Below, piece by piece: positions 36,631 to 47,112 of a stretch of 64,000 nucleotides of DNA. The position numbers were made by a program, and so were the translations under genes. Source of the stretch: CAVQBP01 sp963723205 (GTDB lineage: Bacteria; Bacteroidota; Ignavibacteria; Ignavibacteriales; Ignavibacteriaceae); NCBI GenBank assembly GCA_963723205.1, contig CAVRQC010000047.1, positions 124,001 to 188,000 on the forward strand, written 5' to 3'. Every line of letters starts with the position of its first letter. Position 1 is the stretch's first letter. The notes beneath the pieces are model-generated. The model was not told the DNA's origin. It searched no databases and saw nothing but the letters and a program-made list of their open reading frames with translations.

Positions 36631-37656
36631 ATGATTTCTCATAAAGATCTTTTCAGGATAAAACATCATTATTTTATTTTAATGATTTTTGTCTTTGTAA
36701 TGTTTATTCCCGCCGTTAAAGCTCAGATTGATGTTAAATCTAAACTGGATGAAGCTGAACAATATTATAAATCAGCTCAGTTTGATAAAGCCATAGATGT
36801 ATTGAAGCAGCTCTCGGTTGACAGTACTGATAAAGAAGTTCAAAAAGATGCACTTCGTTTTTTGGGAAGAGCATATACGGCAAAAGGATTATATAATAAT
36901 GCAAAAGATGCCATATTGAAGTTGCTGGAACTGGAACCTCCTATGGTAGTGTTTAACCCGGATTATGAACCACCCGTATTTATGAAATTATATTATGAAG
37001 CCCGTAAGGAATATTCCGGTTCATATAAAGTTGAAACACCCGATCCCGGTATGAAAACCATGGCCATAATTGATTTTAAAAACCGTTCGGTTAATCACAA
37101 AACTCAGTATGATCCAATGGAACAGGGATTTGCCGATCTTATGATTAACAGATTAAATAATTCGACCAATTTAAAAGTTGTTGAAAGAGAAAGAATCCAG
37201 TGGATCTTAAATGAGATTAAGATGCAGCACCAGTATGATATGGAAGGAGCTGTCAGGTTGGGTAAACAACTTGGTGTACAGACAGTTCTCCTGGGAAGCT
37301 TTATAATTGTAGGAGATCAAATCTGGCTTGGTGCCCGTCTTGTAAAAGTAGAAACGAGTGAAATCTTACTGACTGATGAAGTAAAAGGAGACCTGGACAA
37401 TTTTTTTGATCTGGTTGATAAGCTCGGAAAAAAGATAGCTGATAATATTAATGTTACCTTAAAGCAGGAAACAAAGGAAGATATATCACAAGCCCCTTCA
37501 CTTGATGCTATTATGGCTTATTCGGTTGGTCTTAGCTACCTCGAAAGTAATGATTACAAAAATGCTTACGACAAATTTGAAGAAGCTTTAAAGATTGATC
37601 CAAATTATGAAAAAGCCAAAATAAAAGCGCAGAGTATCGCTCCTTTGGTTAATTAA
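36631..37656 (+). CDS. Secreted TPR and CsgG/FlgO-like domain protein
   Basis: A signal peptide (to about AVKA-Q, residue 31) leads to TPR-like helices (EAEQYYKSAQFDKAIDVLKQL), a CsgG/FlgO-type alpha-beta domain (FADLMINRLNNSTNLKVVERERI ... LGVQTVLLGSFI) and a last TPR unit (YLESNDYKNAYDKFEEAL). CsgG-like domains bind the outer membrane or form periplasmic rings in curli, flagellar and other export systems. The protein lies in line with the kinase gene and a second CsgG-like protein. It could serve the T6SS-linked envelope machinery or a separate pathway; this is not settled. There is no lipobox. Confidence 0.75.
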   Translation: MISHKDLFRIKHHYFILMIFVFVMFIPAVKAQIDVKSKLDEAEQYYKSAQFDKAIDVLKQLSVDSTDKEVQKDALRFLGRAYTAKGLYNNAKDAILKLLELEPPMVVFNPDYEPPVFMKLYYEARKEYSGSYKVETPDPGMKTMAIIDFKNRSVNHKTQYDPMEQGFADLMINRLNNSTNLKVVERERIQWILNEIKMQHQYDMEGAVRLGKQLGVQTVLLGSFIIVGDQIWLGARLVKVETSEILLTDEVKGDLDNFFDLVDKLGKKIADNINVTLKQETKEDISQAPSLDAIMAYSVGLSYLESNDYKNAYDKFEEALKIDPNYEKAKIKAQSIAPLVN

Positions 37657-37687
37657 TTTGTTGCAAACATAATAGGTCGTTAATACA

Positions 37688-39001
37688 ATGTATATAAAAA
37701 CAAAATTACAAAGCCATGCATTGCTGGTAGTTTTATATCTGTTGTCAGTTATCCTTTTTTATTCATGTTCTTCCGGATCAGTTATGGATTATCCGGAAAT
37801 GTATAAGGGTCAAGTTGATGGATGGATTAGGCGTGCTAATGAAAATCCTTACGATGCCGATGCATTTAAGCATTTGAGCATTTTCTATATTCAGACACAT
37901 CGGAACGATTTGGCTCAAAAATATATTAATAAAGCTCTTAAATTAAATCCTGATGATCCGGAGGTCCTTTTTTATAAAGGATTAAATCTTGAATTTTCCG
38001 GAAAGCAGCATGAGGCGCTTGAATATTATAAAAAGTATTCCGGGATACTTAATGATTCACCTTACAGGGATTTGATGGAAGGAAGATATCTTTGGATAAA
38101 AAGACAGGAAGCATATTCCGATGTAGATTCGCTAATCAAAAGGGAAAAGGATCTGTCATTTAAAAATATTTCAGACAGTACAATGGCAGTTTTTCCTCTT
38201 ATTTATGAAGGAATTAATAAAGATTACGTTCCGTTAAGCCGGGGTTTCAGTGAAATGGTAAGTATAGATCTGGCAAAAGTTAAAGCGCTTAAAATCCTGG
38301 AAAGAATAAGGATACAGGCAGTCTTGAACGAACTTAAATTCGGTCAGTCATCGCTGGTAGATCCTGCTACAGCTCCAAGAATGGGAAAGCTTTTAGGTGC
38401 GGGGACTATTGTATCCGGCGATTATGATGTAACCAATAGCGGTGATTTTAAGATTGATTTGGGTTCCTGGGATGTTAAAGATAGTCAGAGAAAATCATGG
38501 GTCAATAAATCAGGTGATCTAAAAGATTTCTTTACGCTTCAAAAAGAAATTGTGTTTGCTTTCTTACAAAAGAATGGAATTGAGTTAACCCAGGCAGAAA
38601 AAGAAGCAATAGCCCATGTACCTACGCAAAATCTTCAGTCTTTTCTCGCTTTTTCAAAAGGACTTATGGCAGAGGATGCCGGAAAATTTAATGATGCTGC
38701 TTCATATTTCCGTAAAGCTTCCGAATTAGATCCGCATTTTAAGGCGGCAAGTGAAAAGCAGCAGACAACACAAAATATGGGAAAAAGCAGCGGCAGTAGT
38801 GAACAATTAGTATCAAACCTGAGAGAAGAAGATCCCGCTATTAAAGGTGAAGAAATTAATCTCATGGAAAATAGAAGTGAAGCAATAAATAGTAATGTAT
38901 TATCCAACTTTACCGGAAATGATTTTAACAGAAATCCTGCTCAGGATAAAAAAGAATTAAATCCTACTCTTCCGGATCCGCCCCTGCCTCCTCCCAAATA
39001 G
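37688..39001 (+). CDS. Lipoprotein with TPRs and CsgG/FlgO-like domain
   Basis: A signal segment ends in a lipobox-like FYS-C, then TPR helices (AFKHLSIFYIQTHRNDLAQKY, ALKLNPDDPEVLFYKG) and a CsgG/FlgO-like domain (MAVFPLIYEGI ... IVSGDYDV). A further TPR-like unit (AEDAGKFNDAASYFRKASELDP) and a low-complexity, Pro-rich tail close it. It resembles the neighbouring gene 31 bases upstream in layout, so the two may be paralogues that work together at the outer membrane. The likely lipidation suggests outer-membrane anchoring facing the periplasm. Exact role unknown. Confidence 0.72.
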   Translation: MYIKTKLQSHALLVVLYLLSVILFYSCSSGSVMDYPEMYKGQVDGWIRRANENPYDADAFKHLSIFYIQTHRNDLAQKYINKALKLNPDDPEVLFYKGLNLEFSGKQHEALEYYKKYSGILNDSPYRDLMEGRYLWIKRQEAYSDVDSLIKREKDLSFKNISDSTMAVFPLIYEGINKDYVPLSRGFSEMVSIDLAKVKALKILERIRIQAVLNELKFGQSSLVDPATAPRMGKLLGAGTIVSGDYDVTNSGDFKIDLGSWDVKDSQRKSWVNKSGDLKDFFTLQKEIVFAFLQKNGIELTQAEKEAIAHVPTQNLQSFLAFSKGLMAEDAGKFNDAASYFRKASELDPHFKAASEKQQTTQNMGKSSGSSEQLVSNLREEDPAIKGEEINLMENRSEAINSNVLSNFTGNDFNRNPAQDKKELNPTLPDPPLPPPK

Positions 39002-39061
39002 TGTAGATAGTGTATCCCAAGATTTGGTAATATTTTCAAGAAAAGTTTTGAGGAATAAAAA

Positions 39062-40174
39062 ATGAAAATCTTCCTGCTTAACATCTTTTTATTGTTTATA
39101 TGTTTTACCGGCATAATTTATCCGCAGGATTATTATAGCGGTACAAATCGGTTTACAGTTAATATCATGCCTGTCTTTGAAATGTGGAGCATAACAGGAA
39201 GTACTCATTTCTCCGAATTTTCCAACATCGTATCGATAGGATATTACCCTTCACATAATACAAGTGTTTCATTAAGAACTAAATATGCAGCAGTTGGCGG
39301 TGATCTTAATAATCTTAATGGACTTTCTGATTCCCAAATTTCTCTAAGACACAGTTTATCAAAATATAACCTGATTTTAACTGCAGGTATAAATATACCC
39401 AGCGGAAAAACAAAACTATCAGCAAACCAGTTCGAAACGGTAAGGTTTATTAGTCAGGATTTGTTTGGAATGAGAACCCCGAATTTTGGTGAGGCTACAA
39501 ATGTAATTTTAGGTGCTTCTTGGATACATCGGCTGTCTGATAATTATGTTGCAGGTTTGGGAGCATCTTATCAAATAAAAACAGAGTATAAGCCTTTAAG
39601 TGACTTTAATGATAAATATAAACCTGCAAATGAAATTTCAGTTACAGGCGGACTGGATATAAAGTTAAGTGACACTCAAACATTAACCGGGGATATAATG
39701 AGTGTATTTTTCGGCAATGATAAGTTGAATGGAAATGAGGTGTTTTCAAGCGGCAATATGACAGTTATTGATGCAGTATATAAACAGTATTTCGGGTTCA
39801 ACGGACTTTCAGCTACTCTGCTTTATAGTATTGTTTCAGAAAAATATTATGAAAGTAATATTTTTTCCAGCAATGTAGCCTCAACTCTTGAAAGTTTAAA
39901 ATTAAATCCAAACAAATTTTATTTTGGGATTAACTTCATTCAAAGGTTTTCTGTCAAATACTCGTTAGGTTACGGTATATTTACAAGTGTCTATGAAAAG
40001 ACAGCATCATTCTTCTCTGACTATACGGTTTATGGTCTTAATTTAAATCCTAATATTAAAGTTTCTTCACAATTCAACATTCCTGTGTTTTTGAAATATT
40101 CAAGAGGCAGTGCTCCGGGCAAGCCCGATATTAGCGGTTTTACTTTTGCTGCCGGGGTCAACATTCTTTTTTAA
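39062..40174 (+). CDS. Outer-membrane beta-barrel protein
   Basis: A signal peptide (to about Y-P-Q, residue 21) precedes some 350 residues rich in alternating amphipathic strands with aromatic residues, ending in a terminal Phe (FTFAAGVNILF) as in outer-membrane barrels. No enzyme motif is seen. The gene follows the two CsgG-like genes by 60 bases and precedes the giant T9SS cargo gene, so it could belong to either group. Families with this look include PorV-like, transport and adhesion barrels; I cannot assign one. The ATG follows an AGGAATAAAAA site. Confidence 0.68.
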   Translation: MKIFLLNIFLLFICFTGIIYPQDYYSGTNRFTVNIMPVFEMWSITGSTHFSEFSNIVSIGYYPSHNTSVSLRTKYAAVGGDLNNLNGLSDSQISLRHSLSKYNLILTAGINIPSGKTKLSANQFETVRFISQDLFGMRTPNFGEATNVILGASWIHRLSDNYVAGLGASYQIKTEYKPLSDFNDKYKPANEISVTGGLDIKLSDTQTLTGDIMSVFFGNDKLNGNEVFSSGNMTVIDAVYKQYFGFNGLSATLLYSIVSEKYYESNIFSSNVASTLESLKLNPNKFYFGINFIQRFSVKYSLGYGIFTSVYEKTASFFSDYTVYGLNLNPNIKVSSQFNIPVFLKYSRGSAPGKPDISGFTFAAGVNILF

Positions 40175-40211
40175 TTCCATTTATATAAAATCTTAATATC
40201 CGGTAACACTT

Positions 40212-40226
40212 TATAAGATTATTAAA
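40212..40226 (+). promoter_or_regulatory. 15-base upstream motif shared by both giant genes, copy 1
   Basis: TATAAGATTATTAAA ends 21 bases before the ATG at 40247. The same 15 bases lie before the second giant gene at 47113-47127. TATAAGAT resembles a -10 element, but with starts this close it could also be a leader motif. Confidence 0.4.
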
Positions 40227-40246
40227 GAAAGATTTCCAAAATCTAA

Positions 40247-43200
40247 ATGAAATTTTTTACGGTTATATTCTCTCTGCTTTTATTTTTTAGACCGGTTGTA
40301 TTGTTTGCACAGGCACCGTCTTTTGATTGGGCCGTCCAGGCAGGCTACTATTCAAGTACTGATTATAGTGATAATGTTGCCGTTGATAACTCCGGTAACA
40401 TAATAGTTACAGGGTATGTGGATAGCACGATAGACTTTGGCGGTGATTATATACTAAATTCATTCGGTGCAAGCGATATGTTTATTGCTAAGTACGATTC
40501 AAGCGGCAATATAATGTGGGCCAAGCACGCCGGAAGTAAAAGTTATGATTACGGCTATTCTGTAGCAGTAGATAAAAATGGAAATATTTATGTCACTGGT
40601 GTTTATTCTGATTCTGCAAATTTTGATTCAAACACTTTATATACCGGCGGCGGTGAAGATATATTCCTGGCAAAATATTCAACTTCCGGGCAGCTGCTCT
40701 GGATTAGGCACGGCGGGGGAGAATATGATGATTATAGCTACGGTGTAGCAACGGATAAACAGGGGAATGTAATTATTACAGGAGGATATTATTATGATGC
40801 AAATTTTAATGGCGTGTACCTTAATGGACCAGGAATTAATAATATATTTATTATTAAATATGATGCCCAGGGAAATATATTATGGGCTAAAAATGAAGGC
40901 GGTAATGGTTATAACATAGGACAAAGTCTGGTAACTGACAGCCAAAATGATATTATAATTACAGGGTCTATCAGCGATACTACTACATTTGGAACCAGCA
41001 ATATTATATCATTCGGAAGCTCTGACATAGTGATTGCAAAATATGATGCCTCCGGAAATTTGATTTGGGTTAGGCATGCAGGAGGTGCGGGGTATGATGA
41101 TTACGGGACTGATATTTCCACTGATAAAAATGATAATATATATATAACAGGTGATTTCAGCGGACTAGCATCCTTTGGAGGTATTCAAGTTTCTAGTGCA
41201 AATAACAGTGATATTTTTACTGCAAAATATGATGTGAATGGAAATCCTCTCTGGGTTAAAACGGACAGTTATGATATCAACAATTATGGGGGGAGCATTT
41301 GCTCTGATCCGGCAGGAAATGTATTAGTAACCGGAACAGCATATCCACCAGGATATATTCCCCCTCCCCGGGATACTGTTAATAAGTACTACCAAAATAT
41401 TAAAGAATCACGCAAAATATATTCGAAAGCTTTTAAGCCCGGTCAGGTAACTAATCTGAATCAATACCTGTATATAGTAAGATATAATAAGGACGGTCAA
41501 AAAATGTGGGATAAATCTGTATACAGCGCGGGTGACGGGGGAATTAGTAATGCACCCAACGGTGATTTAGTACTCACAGGAAATTTTTACGATCAAGTAT
41601 ATTTTGATAGTCTTTCATTAACAAGTGCCGGATTTCCGGATATCTTTGTAACTAAAATTCCATCTCCAAAAATTTCTATCCCTTCAACGCCCGTTTCTTT
41701 TGGCTTTAAAAGTTTGAGTGATACATCACATTATATAGCAATTGGAGATACCGCATCAAAGTATATTGAAATAAAAAATACAAGTAAAGCATTTCTGCAT
41801 TTTTTTAATACTTCAGTAATCACCCCCAAAAATGATTTTATGCTGGATCCTCTTTCCCAGATCGATTCCATACCTCCGTATCAATCAGCATATTTACACA
41901 TTAATTACACTGCTAAAGACATTTCTAGTAATGCGCTTATACAAATAACCAGCGATGCTTCTACGAGTCCTGATACAATTAAGCTTAAAGGTTATGGAGC
42001 CCCGATTCCCTTGGTTTATCAATCAGATTCATTGAATTTTGGATCCTTTGACGTAAAGGATACACTCGGGAAAACATTAAAAATTACTAATAACGGTAGT
42101 GTAACGGTAAAACTCCTAGGAGAAAATTTAAACAATCAAACAGATTTTATATCCGATATTTTTCAAGGAACCATACCTGATTCAATCAAACCGAATTCTT
42201 CCAATAACTATATAGTTAAATTTATCCCGCAGTCAGCTGGCATTAAAACAGGCAGATTAATTATAAATAGTAACTCATCCCATAGTCAGGACACAATATA
42301 TTTGAGCGGCACAGGGATCCTCAGAACGCTTACTTTTTCAAGTAAACAAGTAAATTATGGGAATGTTGATGTGGGAGATTCATTAACCAAAGCAGTTACT
42401 GTAACGAATAGCGGAACGGTTAATATAGTATTTACCAATAAAAATTTGACAAATAATACTGACTATTTTTCGTCGGATATAACTGTACCGGATACTATTC
42501 AGCCGGGAAAATCTAAAGTATATAACATAAAGTTTCTTCCGCTTTCTTCAGGAATAAAACCAGGAAAATTAATATTAAGCAGTAATTCAAAAAGCAGCCC
42601 TGATACAGTTAATTTAACAGGTACAGGTATTATTAGAGCTATAACCTTTTCAAGCAAGCAATTAAATTTTGGCAATATTGATATAAAAGACACCCTGGAA
42701 ACAACATTAAAAATTACAAATAGCGGGAATATAGCAGTTAAACTTATAAGTGAAAATTTAACAGATTCAACTGATTTTATTTCCGATATATTTAACGGAA
42801 CAGTTCCAGATTCAATTCAGCCGGGTGCATCAAATGATTATAAAATTAAATTCAATCCGCAATCCACCGGAATTAAAACAGGTAAATTAATACTTCTCAG
42901 CAGTTCTAAAACCAGTCCTGATACTATAATTCTCACCGGCACCGGGATTCTTAGAACGCTCACTTTTTCAAGCAAGCAATTAAATTTTGGGAGTATTGAT
43001 GTCGGCGACTCATTAGAAAAATCTATAACTATAACAAATAATGGTACGATTGATATAATATTCGTAAATAAAAATTTAACGAATCAAACGGAATTTAAAT
43101 TATCTGAAATTTCCGTACCCGATACAATCCACCCCGGAGGATTTAAAAATTATAATATCAAATTCAATCCTCTTTCTTCAGGAATTAAAACAGGGAAATT

Positions 43201-46200
43201 AATTTTAAGCAGTAATTCAAAAACCAGCCCTGATACCATTAATTTAACTGGTGTCGGGATTATCAGGACACTTACTTTTTCAAGCAAGCAAATAAATTAT
43301 GATAATGTTGATGTCGGGGGTTGGCTGGATAAATCAATCACAATCACTAATAGCGGAACAGTTGATATAATATTTTCCAATAAGAATTTAACCGAGCAGA
43401 GTGATTTTACATTAATGGATTCATCTGTTCCCGATACAATTCATTCGTTAAAGTCAAAAGATTATACTGTTAAATTTAATTCTATATCTCAAGGAATTAA
43501 GACAGGTAAATTGATATTTACAAGCAATTCCAAAACCAGCCCCGATACTGTTAATTTAACCGGTAGCGGGATAAAAAGAGAACTTACTTTTTCAACTCGG
43601 GAACTAAATTTCGGAAATATAGATGTCGGCAGTTCATTAGCAAAAACTGTAACTGTAACAAATAATGGTACGGTAAATATAATATTCTCTCAAAAAAACT
43701 TAACTAACCAGACAGATTTTAATTTATCAGGAATATCTGCTGCCGATACAATTCAACCAGGGAAATCAAAAGATTTTAATTTTAGTTTTATTCCGAAATC
43801 ATCCGGGAATAAAACAGGAAAGTTAATATTTACAAGTAATTCACAAAGTAGTCCTGATACTATAAATTTAATGGGTACAGGAATAGTTAGAGCACTTACA
43901 TTTTCAAGCAAACAAATAAATTATGGAGATGTTGATGTAAACGGCTGGCTGGAAAAATCAATATCCCTGACTAATAACGGGACGGTGGATATAATAATTT
44001 CCAATAAAAATTTAATAAATAAAACCGATTTTACATTAATGAATTCTTCAATACCTGATACTATTACTCCATTAAAATCAAAAGACTATATAATAAAGTT
44101 TAATCCGGCATCTCCCGGAGTTAAATCCAGCTTACTGATATTTACAAGCAATTCTAAAACCAGCCCGGACACAGTAGAATTGTCAGGTAACGGAATTCAA
44201 AGGGCGCTTACTTTCTCAACCAGAGAAATAAATTTTGGAAATGTAGACGTCGGCAATTCATTTAAGGATTCTATAACAGTTACGAATAATGGTACGGTAG
44301 ACATAATTTTTTCCAATAAAACCTTAACAAATCAAAATGATTTCAGTTTATCGGAAATATCTGTTCCCGATACGATCCTTCCCGGAAAATCTAAAGTTTA
44401 TAATTTTACCTTTAATCCTAAATCGTCGGGAATTAAATCAGGAGAACTAATATTCTCTGGTAATTCGGAAAGCAGCCCGGATACTATAAGTCTTATCGGA
44501 AACGGGATTATCAGAAACCTGGCTTTTTCAACTTCAAAAATTAATTATGGAAATGTAGATGTTGGCGGTGAACTTGAAAAAACATTGACAGTCACAAATA
44601 GCGGTACAGTTGATGTGGTTTTTTCTAAAATATTTTTGACAGATCAAATTAATTTTAGTATAACAGACGCACTACCTCCCGATACAATTCATGCTGGTAA
44701 TTCAAAAGTATACAATATCAGGTTCAATCCTAAAACTGCCGAAATTAAAACTGCCGGTTTAATATTCATTGGCAACTCAACAAGCAGTCCCGATACAATT
44801 TTATTAACAGGAACAGGAATATTCAGAACGGTAACCTTTTCAACCAGGCAACTGGATTATGGAAATGAAGAGGTCGGCAGTTCAGTGCAAAAATCCATAA
44901 CAATAACAAACAATGGTTCTGTAGATATAATATTCTCAAATAAATTATTAACAAATAAAACAGATTTCAGTTTGCTGGATTCATCAGTTCCCGATACACT
45001 TCATCCAGAAATATCCAGACAGTATAGAATCAATTTTAATCCCCAGAGCCCGGGCAATAAAACAGGAAAGATAATATTTGTCAGTAATTCAGAGGGAGGA
45101 GCAGATACATTAACCTTAACGGGTAATGGTACATCAGCCCTGATGGTCTTATCAAGCAATCAAATTGATTTTGGAAGTGTGGACATAAATCATGATTCAA
45201 TATCTGCACTAAAGATATCGAATACCGGGAATGGAAGTTTAATAATAAGTAATTACTCAATAGCAGGTTCAAACCCGGGTGATTTCACAATAAGTAACAG
45301 TACAGTTCCGGATACAATACTTTCTGGTAATTCAGGAGATGTTAACATAAAATTTGCACCTCAAACATCAGGCAATAAGACTGCATCACTGTTGATAGCA
45401 AGTAATACAAACAGTCTTCCTGATACAGTCAGACTGTCAGGAAAGGGAGCCTCAGTAATATCAGTAGAAATACCAGCAAATAATAATGTAGATCAAAATA
45501 CCAATTTGACAGCCAACCCGCCTCAGGGTTTCAATTTCACTAATAACGAGTTGTATTACAGGAGGTCAGGAGAAAGTAGCTACCAGCAGACGGATTTAAC
45601 ATTGTCAAATGATATATATACGGGAGTAATTCCGGCCTCATATTCAACAATCAGGGGTATACAATATTACATAGAATTTTCAGAACCGGGCTATACAGTG
45701 ACCTACCCAGCGAACAATCCGGTAAATAATCCGGCCTATATTGCAGTGAGTGTACCGGAGTATACCTATCCTACAGTAATAAAGAAGTCAGTCTATCAAA
45801 TGATATCTATTCCATTGCTTATATCAAACCCTGTTATAGACTCGGTATTGACCAGTAGTTATGGAGCATATGATAATACGAAGTGGCGGGTACTAAGGTG
45901 GAACCCGGGAACAAATTCATATAGTGAATATCCTGAATTAAATGGAAACTTAGTCCCGGGAAATGCCTTCTGGCTGATAGAGAATGAGGGGAAGAGCTTT
46001 AATATAAAGAATGCAGTAACAGTATCATCATCAGGAAGTTATAGTGTAAATCTTCAGCCTGGCTGGAACCAGGTAGGCGATCCATACGCATTCCCTGTAG
46101 ATTGGGATAGTGTACTGAACACAGGCCAGGTTCAGTTGCCGATACACTGGAATTCAGATATAGAAGATTATGAAATAAACCAGAGGGTACTGCAGCCATG

Positions 46201-47053
46201 GGATGGCTACTGGGTATTTAATCCGGATACGGGAATAGTATCAATAACCTTCCGGCCGATAGCAAGTAGTGGAGTACCAAAGCTAAAGAGTCTTCAGGCA
46301 GCAGAATTAAAGAGTGATGAGTTCATGGTTCAGTTAAGGGCAAAAATAGAGAACACGAATATAGTAGATGAAGAGAATTATGTAGGAATGCTTGAGAGTG
46401 CCAAAGAGGGTAAAGACAGATATGATGTATTAGCTCCGCCGTCAATAACAGGTAATCTTAATTTTAATGTAGTATCGGGAGATACGGAATATGCAGAGAA
46501 TATAGTATCGCCATCAAAGGAAGGTGCATATTGGGATATAGAGTCAAGCACAAATCAAAAAGATAAGAATCTAATAGTAGAAATTGATACAACGACAATG
46601 CCTGGTGGTTTTAAGATGTGGTTTTTAGACAGGGAGAGAAAGGTATCAATCCCGATAAATGGAGATAAAATCGGCATACCTATACCACGGAGCGGAAAGG
46701 GGAGCTACAGGATAATCACAGGAAATGAAGCATATGCAAAGGAGAACTCGGAAAATATATCGCTGGTGCCATTGGAATACTCATTATCCCAAAATTATCC
46801 AAATCCATTTAATCCAACAACAAACATAAACTATCAGCTAAAAGAGTTAAGTAAAGTAACTCTGGAGATATTTAATATATTAGGACAGAGGATAAGGGTA
46901 TTGATAAATAACCAGGTAGAGAATCCGGGACAATACAGGGTAATGTGGGATGGAACGAATGGAAGTGGAAATAGAGTGGCAACAGGAGTGTATATCTACA
47001 GGTTAAGAGCCAACAGCTTTGTCAGCAGTAAAAAAATGATACTTTTGAAATAA
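40247..47053 (+). CDS. Giant T9SS cargo: SBBP propeller, choice-of-anchor-D array and sorting domain
   Basis: A 2268-residue secreted protein with an N-terminal signal peptide (ending F-A-Q). Residues of about 25-470 are seven SBBP-type blades (VAVDNSGNIIVTG ... DIFIAKYD). About 480-1740 hold roughly 12 Ig-like choice-of-anchor-D (HYDIN/ASPM-like) repeats near 100 residues each, most starting R-x-(L/I)-T-F-S-(S/T)-(K/R)-(Q/E). Then come beta domains and a type-A T9SS sorting domain (QNYPNPFNP ... GVYIYRL ... KKMILLK). It is most likely cell-surface or secreted and adhesive. The last 2.24 kb match the next gene exactly over the bases compared. Confidence 0.9.
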   Translation: MKFFTVIFSLLLFFRPVVLFAQAPSFDWAVQAGYYSSTDYSDNVAVDNSGNIIVTGYVDSTIDFGGDYILNSFGASDMFIAKYDSSGNIMWAKHAGSKSYDYGYSVAVDKNGNIYVTGVYSDSANFDSNTLYTGGGEDIFLAKYSTSGQLLWIRHGGGEYDDYSYGVATDKQGNVIITGGYYYDANFNGVYLNGPGINNIFIIKYDAQGNILWAKNEGGNGYNIGQSLVTDSQNDIIITGSISDTTTFGTSNIISFGSSDIVIAKYDASGNLIWVRHAGGAGYDDYGTDISTDKNDNIYITGDFSGLASFGGIQVSSANNSDIFTAKYDVNGNPLWVKTDSYDINNYGGSICSDPAGNVLVTGTAYPPGYIPPPRDTVNKYYQNIKESRKIYSKAFKPGQVTNLNQYLYIVRYNKDGQKMWDKSVYSAGDGGISNAPNGDLVLTGNFYDQVYFDSLSLTSAGFPDIFVTKIPSPKISIPSTPVSFGFKSLSDTSHYIAIGDTASKYIEIKNTSKAFLHFFNTSVITPKNDFMLDPLSQIDSIPPYQSAYLHINYTAKDISSNALIQITSDASTSPDTIKLKGYGAPIPLVYQSDSLNFGSFDVKDTLGKTLKITNNGSVTVKLLGENLNNQTDFISDIFQGTIPDSIKPNSSNNYIVKFIPQSAGIKTGRLIINSNSSHSQDTIYLSGTGILRTLTFSSKQVNYGNVDVGDSLTKAVTVTNSGTVNIVFTNKNLTNNTDYFSSDITVPDTIQPGKSKVYNIKFLPLSSGIKPGKLILSSNSKSSPDTVNLTGTGIIRAITFSSKQLNFGNIDIKDTLETTLKITNSGNIAVKLISENLTDSTDFISDIFNGTVPDSIQPGASNDYKIKFNPQSTGIKTGKLILLSSSKTSPDTIILTGTGILRTLTFSSKQLNFGSIDVGDSLEKSITITNNGTIDIIFVNKNLTNQTEFKLSEISVPDTIHPGGFKNYNIKFNPLSSGIKTGKLILSSNSKTSPDTINLTGVGIIRTLTFSSKQINYDNVDVGGWLDKSITITNSGTVDIIFSNKNLTEQSDFTLMDSSVPDTIHSLKSKDYTVKFNSISQGIKTGKLIFTSNSKTSPDTVNLTGSGIKRELTFSTRELNFGNIDVGSSLAKTVTVTNNGTVNIIFSQKNLTNQTDFNLSGISAADTIQPGKSKDFNFSFIPKSSGNKTGKLIFTSNSQSSPDTINLMGTGIVRALTFSSKQINYGDVDVNGWLEKSISLTNNGTVDIIISNKNLINKTDFTLMNSSIPDTITPLKSKDYIIKFNPASPGVKSSLLIFTSNSKTSPDTVELSGNGIQRALTFSTREINFGNVDVGNSFKDSITVTNNGTVDIIFSNKTLTNQNDFSLSEISVPDTILPGKSKVYNFTFNPKSSGIKSGELIFSGNSESSPDTISLIGNGIIRNLAFSTSKINYGNVDVGGELEKTLTVTNSGTVDVVFSKIFLTDQINFSITDALPPDTIHAGNSKVYNIRFNPKTAEIKTAGLIFIGNSTSSPDTILLTGTGIFRTVTFSTRQLDYGNEEVGSSVQKSITITNNGSVDIIFSNKLLTNKTDFSLLDSSVPDTLHPEISRQYRINFNPQSPGNKTGKIIFVSNSEGGADTLTLTGNGTSALMVLSSNQIDFGSVDINHDSISALKISNTGNGSLIISNYSIAGSNPGDFTISNSTVPDTILSGNSGDVNIKFAPQTSGNKTASLLIASNTNSLPDTVRLSGKGASVISVEIPANNNVDQNTNLTANPPQGFNFTNNELYYRRSGESSYQQTDLTLSNDIYTGVIPASYSTIRGIQYYIEFSEPGYTVTYPANNPVNNPAYIAVSVPEYTYPTVIKKSVYQMISIPLLISNPVIDSVLTSSYGAYDNTKWRVLRWNPGTNSYSEYPELNGNLVPGNAFWLIENEGKSFNIKNAVTVSSSGSYSVNLQPGWNQVGDPYAFPVDWDSVLNTGQVQLPIHWNSDIEDYEINQRVLQPWDGYWVFNPDTGIVSITFRPIASSGVPKLKSLQAAELKSDEFMVQLRAKIENTNIVDEENYVGMLESAKEGKDRYDVLAPPSITGNLNFNVVSGDTEYAENIVSPSKEGAYWDIESSTNQKDKNLIVEIDTTTMPGGFKMWFLDRERKVSIPINGDKIGIPIPRSGKGSYRIITGNEAYAKENSENISLVPLEYSLSQNYPNPFNPTTNINYQLKELSKVTLEIFNILGQRIRVLINNQVENPGQYRVMWDGTNGSGNRVATGVYIYRLRANSFVSSKKMILLK
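41670..45460 (+). repeat. Array of about 12 choice-of-anchor-D repeats in the coding DNA
   Basis: The units are near 300 bases each; they are divergent at DNA level but share a strong start pattern (FSS/T-K-Q/L-N-F/Y-G-N-V/I-D-V). The first unit is the most diverged. The arrays differ in number between the two giant genes (about 12 versus 4), showing unit gain or loss. Confidence 0.7.
44803..47046 (+). repeat. Long direct repeat, copy 1 (3' part of the first giant gene)
   Basis: Bases 44803-47046 match 49092-51335 at a constant offset of 4289, with no indel and no mismatch seen in the stretches I compared. The outer limits are clear: T44802 against C49091 and G47047 against A51336 differ. 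It encodes the last repeats, the beta domains and the sorting domain. Confidence 0.9.
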
Positions 47054-47112
47054 ATATTACCATCTATCAAGAAAAGAAGACGATCTTAAATTACCAATTC
47101 TAAATAAAAGAG

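Noticed and set aside
41670..45460. CRISPR-like array
   Set aside because: The periodic pattern is a protein-coding repeat of about 300 bases with diverged units; there are no short identical repeats with spacers.
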